64,000 nt of DNA from Candidatus Gastranaerophilales bacterium (GCA_947624645.1 CANQLG010000001.1:50150-114149), one strand, 5' to 3'; shown: positions 1-10,065, numbered from the stretch's first letter. Notes: generated by a model from the sequence alone, not told the origin. Program-made: numbers and translations.

Positions 1-45
1 TTTTTCCTTGTATTTATAATATTGTAGCTATATAAGAAAGTAACT

Positions 46-2739
46 ATGATAAATATTGACTGCCGAATACCTCAAAAAATAAAATCAAATTTTAATAACT
101 ATCAAGTAAAAAACTTGTCAAATATATCGTTTTCGGGATTAAATCCGCATTATGATATAGATATATTTCAATATGATTTTTCAACATTACACAGAAAAGC
201 CCATGAATACACATTTCAGGGCTATATAACCGCACTTTCGGATAAAATGTTTAGAAATGTTATTGAACGCTGTAAATCACAGTCAATTGAACAATTTAAT
301 TCTATTTTTCAAGATAAAAAAATAAATGTATCTTTATTAAATGAAGTATTATCCAACGGTAATATAAAAAATGTTCAACAATTAAAGAATTTTCTGACAA
401 TATTTAATAAAACTCCAAAAATTAAAAAAGTTTTTAATTTCCAATATATAGAGGCTGCTGAAATATACGGGAAATTAGGATTGAAAACTGACCTTGCGCA
501 TTTCCCGTCACTGCTTTTAAATATATATAATGAAGAATCTGAAAAAGATAATCCTGATTACGGTAAATTGAATACTTTTGTTAATACTCTAAAAGAAATA
601 GGTATTGAAGATGAATCTCAAATTGAAGAAAAACTTGCACATTTGAAAGGTGAATTTAATAATTTTGAGACTAATACCGATAAAAAAGATGCGGCCGAAT
701 ACTTGGCACAAACATATAATTCAAAGATATCTCAATTAAATGCAATTATTGAAAGTAATCCTGATTTAAAAAGATACGACGCAAAAACAATATATAAATC
801 CATATATGATGTTATTGATTATCTCTATATTAAAAATGACGGAAAAAATTTAGATAATCTTCAATCATATATAGATATTGCCGCAAATTTCGGTAAAGTA
901 AAATCTAATGCTTTATCTCAGGCTAAAAATTATTTCGGTGATATGGAAACTCCGGAAGCTAAAATAACATTTTTTGAAACGTTAAAAAATTGCGATGTTA
1001 CTATTAATGAATTTAATGAATTAGCGAAAAAACACTCCGTTAAAGATTTAGATTTGTTAGATATTCTTATATATAAATCTTCTGTGCAAGAGCAAATACC
1101 TAAAGAAAAAAACAATTTATACAATAATTTCTATCCGATATTAACTGCTGTATATACAAAAGGAGATAATCAAGAAGATACTGATTTACTAAATACTACG
1201 CTCGGAATTATTGATAAATATAAATTAAATAATACGGCTTCGTTTATCAGTTTTTATAATAAAGTATGTAAATCTCATGAGAAAAACTTAAGTGTTCAAC
1301 AAGTATGTGAATTTAGCGAATTATTTAAATATACAAATAAAAATATACTTGAATTAATGGCAAAAGAGCCGAATTTTGATGCCGTTTCATATCTGAAAAA
1401 AGCAAAAGAAGATTATAATACTAAACAACCGTATATAGAAACATTTTTGCAAAATACCGATAATGAATATTTTGCGGGTAAAACATCTGTTGAAATATAT
1501 ACGGAATACGGACAAATTGTTGATTTTACTTCCGAAAATCTTACTCAAGAATTGAATCATTTGGCTGCAGCAAATGATAATGATGAAACAAAACACAGGC
1601 TTAACGAATTTAACAGATTATTGCAATTTTTTGATACAAAACAGGATTTACTGAATTTTGCAATTAAAAATAATATTAAATTTGATAATTCTGAAATTTC
1701 AAATAAATATAGAGATAATTGTTTTAAAATGTTACAAATACTCTCTCAAAATTGCAATGAAGATGAATTTAAAGAAAAAACCGAAAAACTTTCTCAATCG
1801 GGATTTCTTCCGAAATCTCAAAATAATTTGGATGACTTATTTTCTGATTACGAAAGTTCGGGAGAATTGGATGATGTTGTTAATATTATTATAAAAACCT
1901 CCGTACCTTCCGTCAGAGAATTTAATAATTTTATACATAAATATGAAACAGGAAAAGGCAGGCATGATAATATTCTGAAACATTTATCAAATATGCCTGA
2001 AAATATAGATTTTAGTTCTTATACAAAGATAATTGACAATTTGAGCAGATGTATCAAAAATCATAATATTAATATTGAAATAAATAATGACAATATATTG
2101 AATATAGATACAAAAGATTATATGCAAGATGAATCGGAGATTAATGTTCAATTAAATAAATTATTGTGTTCATTATTAAATAAACCTGAAGCTAAGAGTT
2201 TTATTGAAGTATTAAAATCAGCATATACAAATAGAAATAACTCTTCACCGTTCCAAATTGCAATGGAGATTGCTAATAATGTAAATAAAGATGAATCCAC
2301 TTATAAAAATATATTAAGAGAATTGAAACTTGATAAACAAAGTCTAAATCTTGAAGAATCCGAAATAACGGAAGTAACATACGGAAAAGCAATAATGGAT
2401 TCACTTCCAAGAGAGTTTACAGATTTTATTAATTCTGATAAGTGGATAAATATTCACAATGATAAAACAAAAATCCCAAATTTGTCACCGCATGCAAAAC
2501 TAAGGCTGCTTGAAAGATTTATATTAACAGAAGATGGAAGTATTAAAAATCTTTATTCAGGGGAAACCCAAGATAAATTAAAACAAATATTAAAATCTAT
2601 TTATACAACAACTCCTCAATCAATAAGAGGCAGTGTTGAAGATAAAAGATTTATAATTCAAACCGCATATAACGGAAATACTATTGAATCAATATTTGCC
2701 GGCGACGGAAGATTAATAACGGCTTATTATCTTGACTAG
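46..2739 (+). CDS. Large hypothetical protein with N-terminal FSG motif and toxin-like C-terminal domain
   Basis: This 897-residue protein belongs to no family I can name. Residues about 25-35 carry an I-S-F-S-G motif, a kind of N-terminal signature seen in many large proteins of Gastranaerophilales. The body is hydrophilic, Asn/Lys/Glu-rich and probably alpha-helical, with no signal peptide or membrane segment. The last 90 residues differ in character: a PHAKLRLLERF helix, then a short beta-rich end with G-D-G-R-L-I-T-A-Y-Y. That pattern resembles DUF4258/BrnT-like small toxin or RNase folds, but this is only a pattern judgement. A TATAAT-like -10 lies at positions 12-18, and the ATG follows a weak AAGAAAG. 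The gene converges on the coiled-coil gene 11 bases away. Confidence 0.75.
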   Translation: MINIDCRIPQKIKSNFNNYQVKNLSNISFSGLNPHYDIDIFQYDFSTLHRKAHEYTFQGYITALSDKMFRNVIERCKSQSIEQFNSIFQDKKINVSLLNEVLSNGNIKNVQQLKNFLTIFNKTPKIKKVFNFQYIEAAEIYGKLGLKTDLAHFPSLLLNIYNEESEKDNPDYGKLNTFVNTLKEIGIEDESQIEEKLAHLKGEFNNFETNTDKKDAAEYLAQTYNSKISQLNAIIESNPDLKRYDAKTIYKSIYDVIDYLYIKNDGKNLDNLQSYIDIAANFGKVKSNALSQAKNYFGDMETPEAKITFFETLKNCDVTINEFNELAKKHSVKDLDLLDILIYKSSVQEQIPKEKNNLYNNFYPILTAVYTKGDNQEDTDLLNTTLGIIDKYKLNNTASFISFYNKVCKSHEKNLSVQQVCEFSELFKYTNKNILELMAKEPNFDAVSYLKKAKEDYNTKQPYIETFLQNTDNEYFAGKTSVEIYTEYGQIVDFTSENLTQELNHLAAANDNDETKHRLNEFNRLLQFFDTKQDLLNFAIKNNIKFDNSEISNKYRDNCFKMLQILSQNCNEDEFKEKTEKLSQSGFLPKSQNNLDDLFSDYESSGELDDVVNIIIKTSVPSVREFNNFIHKYETGKGRHDNILKHLSNMPENIDFSSYTKIIDNLSRCIKNHNINIEINNDNILNIDTKDYMQDESEINVQLNKLLCSLLNKPEAKSFIEVLKSAYTNRNNSSPFQIAMEIANNVNKDESTYKNILRELKLDKQSLNLEESEITEVTYGKAIMDSLPREFTDFINSDKWINIHNDKTKIPNLSPHAKLRLLERFILTEDGSIKNLYSGETQDKLKQILKSIYTTTPQSIRGSVEDKRFIIQTAYNGNTIESIFAGDGRLITAYYLD

Positions 2740-2756
2740 TGCTTTAAAGCTTAGTC
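2734..2756. terminator. Hairpin between convergent genes (possible terminator)
   Basis: GACTA at 2734-2738 pairs with TAGTC at 2752-2756 and encloses the palindrome GCTTTAAAGC (2741-2750). It overlaps the stop codons of the two convergent genes. There is no long T run on either side, so terminator function is uncertain. Confidence 0.35.
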
Positions 2757-5513
2757 TTCTTCAATATAATTTACTATTTTATTTATATTAGCATCAAAAC
2801 TATCAAGTTTTTGAGCGACTTCATTTATAGTATTGTTAGAATTTTGAATGTTAACGGCGTTCGTATTGATTTGACTTGCTATGAAATTAAGAATATCTTT
2901 CATTTCATAATTATGAGAGTCATCAGCCATAACTTCTACAAGCCTGTCAAATTTTTCGCACATTTTATCAAGTTTTTCTTCCAAAGCTGTAATTTGTTTT
3001 TCCTGTTGATTAACTTTATCCTGCAATATTTTTTCCAATTGTGAAAGTTTAGTATCATTTTCATCACAGAGTTTATCAATTCTTTCGTTTAATGAATCAA
3101 TATCGGGAGTTAATGCTGTATTTAACTGAACTATGATTCCCGTTAATAAACTTTTGAGTTCCGATATATTTTCATTTAATGATGAATTATCATCTGCGGT
3201 TATTGATTTTTCTTTTTGCTCGGTTTTTGCAATTTCGGTTTTTTCCGATTTAATCTCAAGTATATCGTTTTGAATATTGTTTAATACGTTTCCTGTGGCA
3301 TCAATCCATTCGGCTAAGTATGTAAATGCTGTATTAAGATTGTTGTTTGCATTTACACTTTTATTTAACAATTTAATCATCTCAGCTACATTGCCACAAA
3401 GTACATCAAAACGTGAAGACAGATTTTGACCATCGTTTCCTTGCTCTTTTAAATTTTGAATTACGGACTTAAAAGAATCCAAATATATTTTAAATTCTTT
3501 ATTTGCATCATCAGCGGACAGTATAAGCTTATTTGTTCTCATACTTATACTTGAAATATCTTCATTCAATGCGGTAAAACATTCTTTTAAAGAATTTATA
3601 TCCTCGGAAGTACTTTGTCTGTTGTCTAATAAACTTTTATTTAATACGGAAAAATCAGACTCAATATCTCTCAGTGTATATATATAAGAATCTTCATCTT
3701 CTGATTCGGTTGAATTTATAATAGATTTTAAATCGCCTGATAAGCTTTCCAGTATTGATTTTATATCAGGTAAATTCTGCGACATTTTTTCGGTTTTATC
3801 AATGTTATTATAAACAAGCTGAGAAATTTCATCAAATTTACTATCTGCATTCAAACTTGAAGATTCCAGCTGGGTATTTATATCACGTTTAATTTCATCC
3901 AAACTTGTATTAATGTTTTCTGTTGAACTATCAAGTTTAGAGTTAATATCCTGTTTTATTTCTTCAAAGTTTGTACTAATGTTTTCTGTTGACTTGTCAA
4001 GTTTAGAGTTAATATCTTGCTTTATTTCTTCAAAATTTGTACTAATATTTTCTGTTGATTTATAAAGTTTAGAGTTAATATCTTGCTTTATTTCTTCAAA
4101 ATTTGTACTAATATTTTCTGTTGATTCATCAAGTTTAGAGTTAATATCTTGCTTTATTTCTTCAAAGTTTGTATTTATATTTTCTGTGGTTTCGTGCAAT
4201 TGAGAATTAATATCTTTTGATATATTGTCAAAATTTGTGTTAATATTTTTAGTCGTTTTTAATAATTTTTCCGTAATATCGTCATTAAATTCATTAAAAT
4301 CAAATTTTAAATCTTGGTAATTAAGATTGAAATTTTCATTTACCTCTTTAAGTTTAGAAGTAATATCTTCTGTAATTGTTTGGAATTTAGAATCTAATTC
4401 TTTACTTTTTGAAACTATATCATCAATTTTGCCGACCCAATCATTAAGTAATCCGATATTTTCATATATAAGGTCAATTTTATTGGTAATATCTTCAAAA
4501 TCCAGATTTTCTATTGACATAGAGTCTAAGCGGTCTTTAATATTGTTAATTGCAGTGGTAATTCCCGATGCAACTTCTTGAAACTCTCCTAAAGAAGTTA
4601 TCTTTGATTGAATTTCTTCCATAGAATTATCAATGTTGTCTATTTTCATAGACCAATTATTTAGAGCGGTGATATTTTCATAAATAATATCAACTTTTTC
4701 GCTGACTTCATCAAAATCAATATTTTCACCCAGCCTTGCATAAACATTTTCAATGGATTGGTTAATAAAACCTACTTTATCAACCCAAACACTAATCATA
4801 TTTAAACTATCATATATTTCACTTATTTTAGCGATTTGATTTTCAAAATTTTTATTATTAAATTCCTCTTCAAAATTATCAAACTTAGATTGTAAATCTT
4901 TAACCAATTGGTTCGTTTGTTTAATATTTTTCTGATGAACACTGGTTAAATCAGACATAATAGCACCAATTTCATCTAATGTAGGCACTTCAGGTAGTTG
5001 ATTCGCCAAATTTTCAATGTATTCGGTTAATTTTTGGTGAATGCCAGAGAGTTGTTCCGTTATATTTTTAATATTTTCACCGTTTGGGGTGAAATTAATG
5101 TTTTCTTTAATGGCTGATAATTCATTAAAAATATTTTCATTGGTTTTGAGCGCTAAATCCAGTTGTTGTTTTTGATATTCTTCAAATTCGGCACTGGTCA
5201 TGGTAAGATTTTGTTGATTTTGTATATTTTCTAAATATTTGCCGGCATTATTTGCAGATTCTTTTATAGAATTAATGTCTTGAAATAAATCCTTTAAAAC
5301 ATCGCTATTGCAATTATCAACTTGCATGGCAATATTTTCAAGCTTTTCTTTTATATCCAAAAAATTAAGCTTTGCCTGGGTATCTGTTATTAACCCTTCA
5401 ATTGATTCTACTGAATTTTTTATATTTAAAATATCAGCTTCTTTAATTGTATCTATATTATTAAGTTTATTACATACTTCCTGAAGAACTTCTTTATAAT
5501 TATCAGCAGCCAT
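2751..5513 (-). CDS. Long coiled-coil protein with 22-residue tandem repeats
   Basis: The ATG at 5513 (920 residues) follows AGAGAG and is preferred over a TTG nine codons upstream. The protein is almost entirely charged, Asn/Ile/Leu-rich helix with heptad character and lacks a signal peptide or membrane helix, so a cytoplasmic filamentous or scaffold role is plausible. In the middle, a 22-residue unit of the form STENI(S/N)TNFEEIKQDINSKL repeats about five times nearly perfectly, with degenerate copies on both sides. Segments of the type YENI-LN-WV-KID also recur in the N-terminal half. It superficially resembles SMC arms, apolipoprotein-like proteins or MCP signalling coils, but I see no ATPase or receptor domain. 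Function unknown. Confidence 0.8.
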   Translation of the reverse strand: MAADNYKEVLQEVCNKLNNIDTIKEADILNIKNSVESIEGLITDTQAKLNFLDIKEKLENIAMQVDNCNSDVLKDLFQDINSIKESANNAGKYLENIQNQQNLTMTSAEFEEYQKQQLDLALKTNENIFNELSAIKENINFTPNGENIKNITEQLSGIHQKLTEYIENLANQLPEVPTLDEIGAIMSDLTSVHQKNIKQTNQLVKDLQSKFDNFEEEFNNKNFENQIAKISEIYDSLNMISVWVDKVGFINQSIENVYARLGENIDFDEVSEKVDIIYENITALNNWSMKIDNIDNSMEEIQSKITSLGEFQEVASGITTAINNIKDRLDSMSIENLDFEDITNKIDLIYENIGLLNDWVGKIDDIVSKSKELDSKFQTITEDITSKLKEVNENFNLNYQDLKFDFNEFNDDITEKLLKTTKNINTNFDNISKDINSQLHETTENINTNFEEIKQDINSKLDESTENISTNFEEIKQDINSKLYKSTENISTNFEEIKQDINSKLDKSTENISTNFEEIKQDINSKLDSSTENINTSLDEIKRDINTQLESSSLNADSKFDEISQLVYNNIDKTEKMSQNLPDIKSILESLSGDLKSIINSTESEDEDSYIYTLRDIESDFSVLNKSLLDNRQSTSEDINSLKECFTALNEDISSISMRTNKLILSADDANKEFKIYLDSFKSVIQNLKEQGNDGQNLSSRFDVLCGNVAEMIKLLNKSVNANNNLNTAFTYLAEWIDATGNVLNNIQNDILEIKSEKTEIAKTEQKEKSITADDNSSLNENISELKSLLTGIIVQLNTALTPDIDSLNERIDKLCDENDTKLSQLEKILQDKVNQQEKQITALEEKLDKMCEKFDRLVEVMADDSHNYEMKDILNFIASQINTNAVNIQNSNNTINEVAQKLDSFDANINKIVNYIEED
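3850..4255. repeat. 66-bp in-frame tandem repeats in coiled-coil gene
   Basis: Five to seven copies of a 66-bp unit encode the 22-residue STENI-TNFEEIKQDINSKL module. The three central copies (about 3950-4150) differ at only a few bases, and the flanking ones are more diverged. In-frame near-identical units allow copy-number change without frameshift. Confidence 0.85.
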
Positions 5514-5608
5514 TTTGCACTCTCTATTAATTTCTACCAAGATTTATTTTAACAAATATAAAGAAATAGGGCATCTAATATAAGTTTATATTACAAATTT
5601 TTAAGAAT

Positions 5609-6184
5609 TTAAGAAATAAAATCTTTAATTTTTAATAAATCTTGTTTCGTAAGCCATCTTGGCGAACCTTCATTTTCGGAGTGGTTTCTTAAAAGATAAG
5701 ACGGATGAAATATAACGGTAGCATCAATATTATCTAAGATTTTAAACCATTGACCACGAATTTGAGAGATTTTAATTTTATTTCCCAAAAATGATTTGGC
5801 GCTTGTAGCCCCGCAAAGAACTATTACTTTAGGTTTAACGATTTTTATTTGATCAATAAGATATTTGCTGCATAATGTTTTTTCATCATCAGACGGGACT
5901 CTGTTTTCCGGCGGACGGCATTTAACGGTATTACAAATATAAAAATCATTTTGTCTTGAAAGAGAACAGTCTTGTATTAGTTTAGAAAGCAGCTTGCCGG
6001 CTCTGCCGACAAATGGTGTACCGGTTGAGTCTTCATCAGCTCCCGGTGCTTCTCCTATCAGCAAAATTTTTGCATTTGGATTGCCATCTGAAAAGACAAT
6101 ATTTTTTCGTGTTTTTCCCAAATCACATTTATAGCAGGCACAACATGTTTGTTTAAGTTTTTCAAGTTCCAACGTTTTATCCAT
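5609..6184 (-). CDS. Uracil-DNA glycosylase, family 4 (iron-sulfur)
   Basis: A 191-residue enzyme that removes uracil from DNA as the first step of base-excision repair. The family 4 hallmarks are all present: the glycosylase motif GEAPGADED at residues 44-52, the HPSYLLRN motif near residue 160, and four cysteines for a [4Fe-4S] cluster. The cysteines are C17-x2-C20 near the N-terminus and a second pair 15 residues apart around the KCRPPENR segment. Length is normal for the family. The gene stands alone, with 95 bases between its stop and the coiled-coil gene downstream. Confidence 0.93.
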   Translation of the reverse strand: MDKTLELEKLKQTCCACYKCDLGKTRKNIVFSDGNPNAKILLIGEAPGADEDSTGTPFVGRAGKLLSKLIQDCSLSRQNDFYICNTVKCRPPENRVPSDDEKTLCSKYLIDQIKIVKPKVIVLCGATSAKSFLGNKIKISQIRGQWFKILDNIDATVIFHPSYLLRNHSENEGSPRWLTKQDLLKIKDFIS

Positions 6185-6376
6185 AATTTACCTCAAATAC
6201 AAATATTTATAATTTTACCTCAGTTACAATAACAATACAAATAAGATATAAGCTTTTTTAAACAAAAGTATAACTAACAAATATAGGTATTAAGTGCAAT
6301 GAATGAAAAAGAAAAATCTTATATTATATAAAAGTAAATCCTCAACTCTTCTGATTGCTTATTCTTAGTGCTCATC

Positions 6377-6404
6377 CCCTTCTTGAAAAAGAAGGGTTTT
6401 TTTT
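6377..6404 (+). terminator. Strong intrinsic terminator on the + strand, no annotated gene upstream of it
   Basis: A perfect 8-bp stem CCCTTCTT/AAGAAGGG with a GAAA loop (6377-6396) is followed by eight T. The polarity is + strand, yet both flanking genes are on the - strand. The 6185-6376 stretch has no ORF worth calling, and an AT-rich -10-like TATTAT lies at 6322-6327. It may end a small RNA. Confidence 0.8.
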
Positions 6405-6421
6405 AAGATTTGTTTTTACTG

Positions 6422-8671
6422 TTATGGTCTTTCCAGATTTAATGTTATATCTTTCGGATAAACATTTTCCGTTACGCCCGAACATCCCGTTACAATAAAG
6501 AAATCAAAACTTTCTCCATGTTTTATATTTATATCATCAAACGGAATACTCATTTCAAATATTTCTTTATGTACATATTTGATATTATGATTCCATTGTA
6601 ACTCCCAAAGTCCGTCTTTTGTGGCTTTTGAATATTGTATAGGGTATTTTCTGTTATCGGTCAATGCAAATTTTATTTCAATTGTATATCCGTCTAACAG
6701 TATCGGTAAAAGCATATCCGCTTTATTTGTTGTTCTTATTTGAGACGTTAATGCCATAGAATCATTATTAAAGGATTTTATGTATACATATATTGAAAAA
6801 TACTCTTTAAAACTGTCTTTGTTTTCCAAAAAGTACTTATTGCCGTCAAATCTTAAATAAAAATTATCTTTATCGCAGCCGAAATATATTCTGTTAAATT
6901 GTTTATTTTCGTTTAATATAGGCCCGTCCGGAATATCTATACAGCCTGCGTGGAGCCATTCATCATTATTTTTTGCATAACCGTTTAATTTGGGTGTAAT
7001 TTCTCTTAAGGGATTTCTTAAGGGTTTACCCATATATGCCATTAAAGGCATTTCCAAATATGCCGGTACCGGCATTTCAATATGTTCGTACACGTTTTTA
7101 AGATGTTCTCTGAACATAAAGTCAAAAATATGGTCTTGTCCTGAATTATTAGGTTCGCCGTACCACCAAAACCAATCGGAACCTTCCGCTATATATATTT
7201 CAAATTTAGCTGCCTGAATCTGCTCTTTTGATATTTTACCTGATTTTTCAGCTGCCTTTAAATCATTTCTGGCTTGAACCAAATATGTCCATGCTAAGTT
7301 TTTTGTAGGCTCGGCTATCCATAATTGAAATTCCTGATTAACCCAAGAACCGGCTGTTACTTTCTTTAACGGTTTTTGGGCATTTCTGTTTTCTTTAATA
7401 TAATCACTTACTAAAACTGTTTTTAGGGTTTTATCATCATTTATTAACGAATATAATCTTTCAAGAAATACCGCACCGTCTTTTGTATAATTTTCCCAAC
7501 TGTTTTCACCATCCATTGCAATAGTCAGCAGATGAGATTTATCCGGCGAATTTTCGAGTTTATCATATATATTTTTTATCCTGTCATATAAATCGTTTGC
7601 ACAATTGATACTGTCATGGTTTGGATATTCGAATGTAATTAGATTTGGGAATACGGAATTTCTGAAAATTATGTTAATCTCTTTTTCACGTTTGGTTTTA
7701 TACAAATACAATGAACATAAGTCATAAGGATCTTCATAACATCCTCTGAAATCTCTTACAAATTCTTTTTTTATGGAATTGGAAAGAACACTTTCATCGG
7801 TTATAACCCATTGAGTATCCATATTGGCAAGTACATCCAAGGTTTTCTGGCTGATACAATGTTCGCTTGGCCAGATACCTTTCGGCTTTCTTCCAAAAAC
7901 TGTTTCTATTCTTTCAAGAGCCATTTTTAGCTGCTCTTTTACATCAACCATTAAAGCTATCTTGCAATCAGGCATTGAATCTTTTAGTGCAGGTGTTTTT
8001 AAATCATTAGGGTTGATTAATATTGGAAGAATAGGATGATTATAAGGACTTGTTAAAATTTCTATTCTGCCGTCATCTTGATATTTTTTAAATGTGGGGA
8101 TTATTTGCCTTATAATTTCTCTGTTCAGTTCAATAATATTCTGACGATCTTTTAGAGTGTATCCTTTTCTCTTTTTTTCCATTTTTCTGATTAAAGGATA
8201 AACATCACGCCAAATATCATCAAACCAAACCAAATTAAAAAGCATCATTAAATCTGAATAATCCTGATCGGTAAAATCTTTGATATCAGCTTCTTCTTTA
8301 CTGTACCGTTTTACATAAAGTTCATTATATCTTTGGTTTTTAGAAATTTTGTTTTCATAATTAACATCAAAAAAATAGTTTAAAATAAATATTTTATCAT
8401 CGTCAGTCAGTTCTTCAACAGGAGTAACGGTAAGTTTGGAATGAATATCATGCCCTTCGTTTGAATAGTCCTCGATTGCATCTATTAAAGCAGGTACTAA
8501 ACTGAAATTAAGTTTGATTTTTGGGAATTTATCTATAATTAAAAGCATATCAAGATAGTCTTTTATGGCATGTAATCTTGCCCAAGGCATTATTCTTATA
8601 CCGTTAGGCTGTGTTTGATAATTTGGCTGATGAAAGTGCCATACAAATGCGATTGATAATTCTTTTTTCAT
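6422..8671 (-). CDS. Glycoside hydrolase family 57 (alpha-amylase/amylopullulanase type)
   Basis: About 749 residues. GH57 enzymes are retaining alpha-glucan hydrolases or transferases acting on starch and glycogen. Conserved region 1, HFHQP, is close to the N-terminus. The nucleophile region GIWPSEHCIS is near residue 265 and the acid/base region AMDGENSW near residue 385. After the catalytic barrel (about 1-540), a C-terminal beta-rich region (about 570-745) resembles the DOMON/glucodextranase-type C-terminal domain of amylopullulanases. There is no signal peptide, so it is probably cytoplasmic and may work on stored glycogen. I prefer the ATG at 8671, 10 bases after AGGA; a TTG two codons earlier is possible. 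Confidence 0.9.
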   Translation of the reverse strand: MKKELSIAFVWHFHQPNYQTQPNGIRIMPWARLHAIKDYLDMLLIIDKFPKIKLNFSLVPALIDAIEDYSNEGHDIHSKLTVTPVEELTDDDKIFILNYFFDVNYENKISKNQRYNELYVKRYSKEEADIKDFTDQDYSDLMMLFNLVWFDDIWRDVYPLIRKMEKKRKGYTLKDRQNIIELNREIIRQIIPTFKKYQDDGRIEILTSPYNHPILPILINPNDLKTPALKDSMPDCKIALMVDVKEQLKMALERIETVFGRKPKGIWPSEHCISQKTLDVLANMDTQWVITDESVLSNSIKKEFVRDFRGCYEDPYDLCSLYLYKTKREKEINIIFRNSVFPNLITFEYPNHDSINCANDLYDRIKNIYDKLENSPDKSHLLTIAMDGENSWENYTKDGAVFLERLYSLINDDKTLKTVLVSDYIKENRNAQKPLKKVTAGSWVNQEFQLWIAEPTKNLAWTYLVQARNDLKAAEKSGKISKEQIQAAKFEIYIAEGSDWFWWYGEPNNSGQDHIFDFMFREHLKNVYEHIEMPVPAYLEMPLMAYMGKPLRNPLREITPKLNGYAKNNDEWLHAGCIDIPDGPILNENKQFNRIYFGCDKDNFYLRFDGNKYFLENKDSFKEYFSIYVYIKSFNNDSMALTSQIRTTNKADMLLPILLDGYTIEIKFALTDNRKYPIQYSKATKDGLWELQWNHNIKYVHKEIFEMSIPFDDINIKHGESFDFFIVTGCSGVTENVYPKDITLNLERP

Positions 8672-8867
8672 ATTCAAAATATCCTGACAACATTTTATTA
8701 TAGCAATTTATTCCGACTTATACAACAGTATTGTAATAGGGGTGTTTTAAATATGTTAAGATATTTAACATATACATATAAACAACAAATACATTAATAT
8801 TATTGATTGTTGAGTGTATTTTGTACAATTTTTGACTAAATTTTAAAAAAAGACACTATACATGAAC

Positions 8868-9004
8868 CGAAAATAGTGATTTAATATAAAAAGTTTAAGT
8901 GATTCAAAGACCTTGTAATAAAAATTTAGTCAAACGACTATTAGGGAGAGGAGATTTGGAATATATCCAACAGGAGCCGCAGATGCAGAGCGGCTTTTAT
9001 TTTA
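8868..9004 (+). ncRNA. Candidate structured small RNA
   Basis: The gap between the GH57 gene and tsaD (about 340 bases) has no ORF but shows ordered structure on the + strand. A promoter-like TTGACT (8832-8837) and TATACA (8857-8862) are 19 bases apart. Three hairpins follow: TAGTC/GACTA at 8927-8940, TTGGA/TCCAA at 8956-8970, and AGCCGC/GCGGCT at 8975-8995 with a T-rich tail. The stretch between the first two is rich in GGA (8944-8960), reminiscent of CsrA-binding sites. I match it to no known RNA family. Boundaries are guesses. Confidence 0.4.
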
Positions 9005-9005
9005 T
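8975..9005 (+). terminator. Terminator-like hairpin
   Basis: AGCCGC (8975-8980) and GCGGCT (8990-8995) enclose a 9-base loop and are followed by TTTATTTTATT. Polarity is + strand, opposite to tsaD. It would end the candidate small RNA. Confidence 0.55.
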
Positions 9006-9012
9006 TAATTAT

Positions 9013-10065
9013 TTACATTCTTGAAAAAACTTCCACATCCAATGAATCCATTGTTCCTGCCAAAAAATATGCACTTGATGCTATCATTGATGCATTATCC
9101 GTGCAGTATTTCATCTCGGGCGCATAGATTTTATAACCGTCATTTTGGAGTTTGAAAAATTTCTTTCTTATTTCGGAATTTGCTGCAACTCCGCCTGCTA
9201 ATACTATTGTTTTGGCATTTATATTGTCGGCTGCTTTTTTCACTTTCTTTAATAAAACACAAGAAACGTTCTCCTGAAAACTTGCTGCTATATCAGCTTT
9301 AGGCAGTTCGGCAGTCTGTTTTTTTAATTTCTGTATTAGTTGAAGTGCTGCGGTTTTAAGTCCTGAAAAACTGAAATCATATTCATTTTGCAACTTTGCT
9401 TCGGGCAGTTTATACGCATACGGATTGCCTGTTTGAGCAAGTTTATCAAGGTTGACACCCCCGGGGTATGGTAATCCTATTAATCTTGCTACTTTATCAT
9501 AGGCTTCACCGATAGCATCATCAATGGTTTCTCCTATTATATTTGTTTCAAGATAACTTTTTACCTCTATTATTTGAGTGTGTCCTCCGCTTATTAACAA
9601 TGCTACAAATGGAGGCTCTAAATCCGTGTTCAAATAATTTGCACAAACATGTGCATTTAAATGGTTTACACCGATAAAAGGTTTGTCATAAGCTAAGGCT
9701 AATGCTTTACCTGCATTCATGCCAACCAGTAAAGAGCCTACCAACCCAGGGCCCACTGTGGCGGCAAACGCCGTTATTTTATCCCAATTTATACCTGCCT
9801 GCTCAAATGCCTGTGCTATCACTAAATTTATTGCTTCCAAATGCTCTCTTGCCGCAACTTCAGGCACAACACCTCCAAACTCTATATGAGTTTTTATTTG
9901 TGATGCAACTACATTTGAAAGAACCTCGCGCCCGTTCTTAACAATTGCCGCCGCTGTTTCATCACAGCTTGATTCTATTGCAAATATTATATTGTCATAT
10001 CCGCTTGAAGGTCCTATTATCACAGGTTTATTACTTATGGGCGTTCTAAATTCTTTTTTTGGCAT
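9013..10065 (-). CDS. tsaD: tRNA N6-adenosine threonylcarbamoyltransferase TsaD
   Basis: TsaD transfers threonylcarbamoyl from TC-AMP to A37 of ANN-decoding tRNAs, working with TsaB and TsaE in the cytoplasm. The ASKHA-fold signature IESSCDETAAA is at residues 30-40. The metal-ligand pair is H135-x3-H139 (HLNAH), and the GGVAANSEIR segment near the C-terminus is typical. The protein is 350 residues, with about 20 extra N-terminal residues before the usual start of the domain. tsaB and tsaE are not in the window. Confidence 0.96.
   Translation of the reverse strand: MPKKEFRTPISNKPVIIGPSSGYDNIIFAIESSCDETAAAIVKNGREVLSNVVASQIKTHIEFGGVVPEVAAREHLEAINLVIAQAFEQAGINWDKITAFAATVGPGLVGSLLVGMNAGKALALAYDKPFIGVNHLNAHVCANYLNTDLEPPFVALLISGGHTQIIEVKSYLETNIIGETIDDAIGEAYDKVARLIGLPYPGGVNLDKLAQTGNPYAYKLPEAKLQNEYDFSFSGLKTAALQLIQKLKKQTAELPKADIAASFQENVSCVLLKKVKKAADNINAKTIVLAGGVAANSEIRKKFFKLQNDGYKIYAPEMKYCTDNASMIASSAYFLAGTMDSLDVEVFSRM

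Noticed and set aside
3850..4255. Regular repeats that could suggest a CRISPR array
   Set aside because: Units are contiguous 66-bp in-frame coding repeats without unique spacers.
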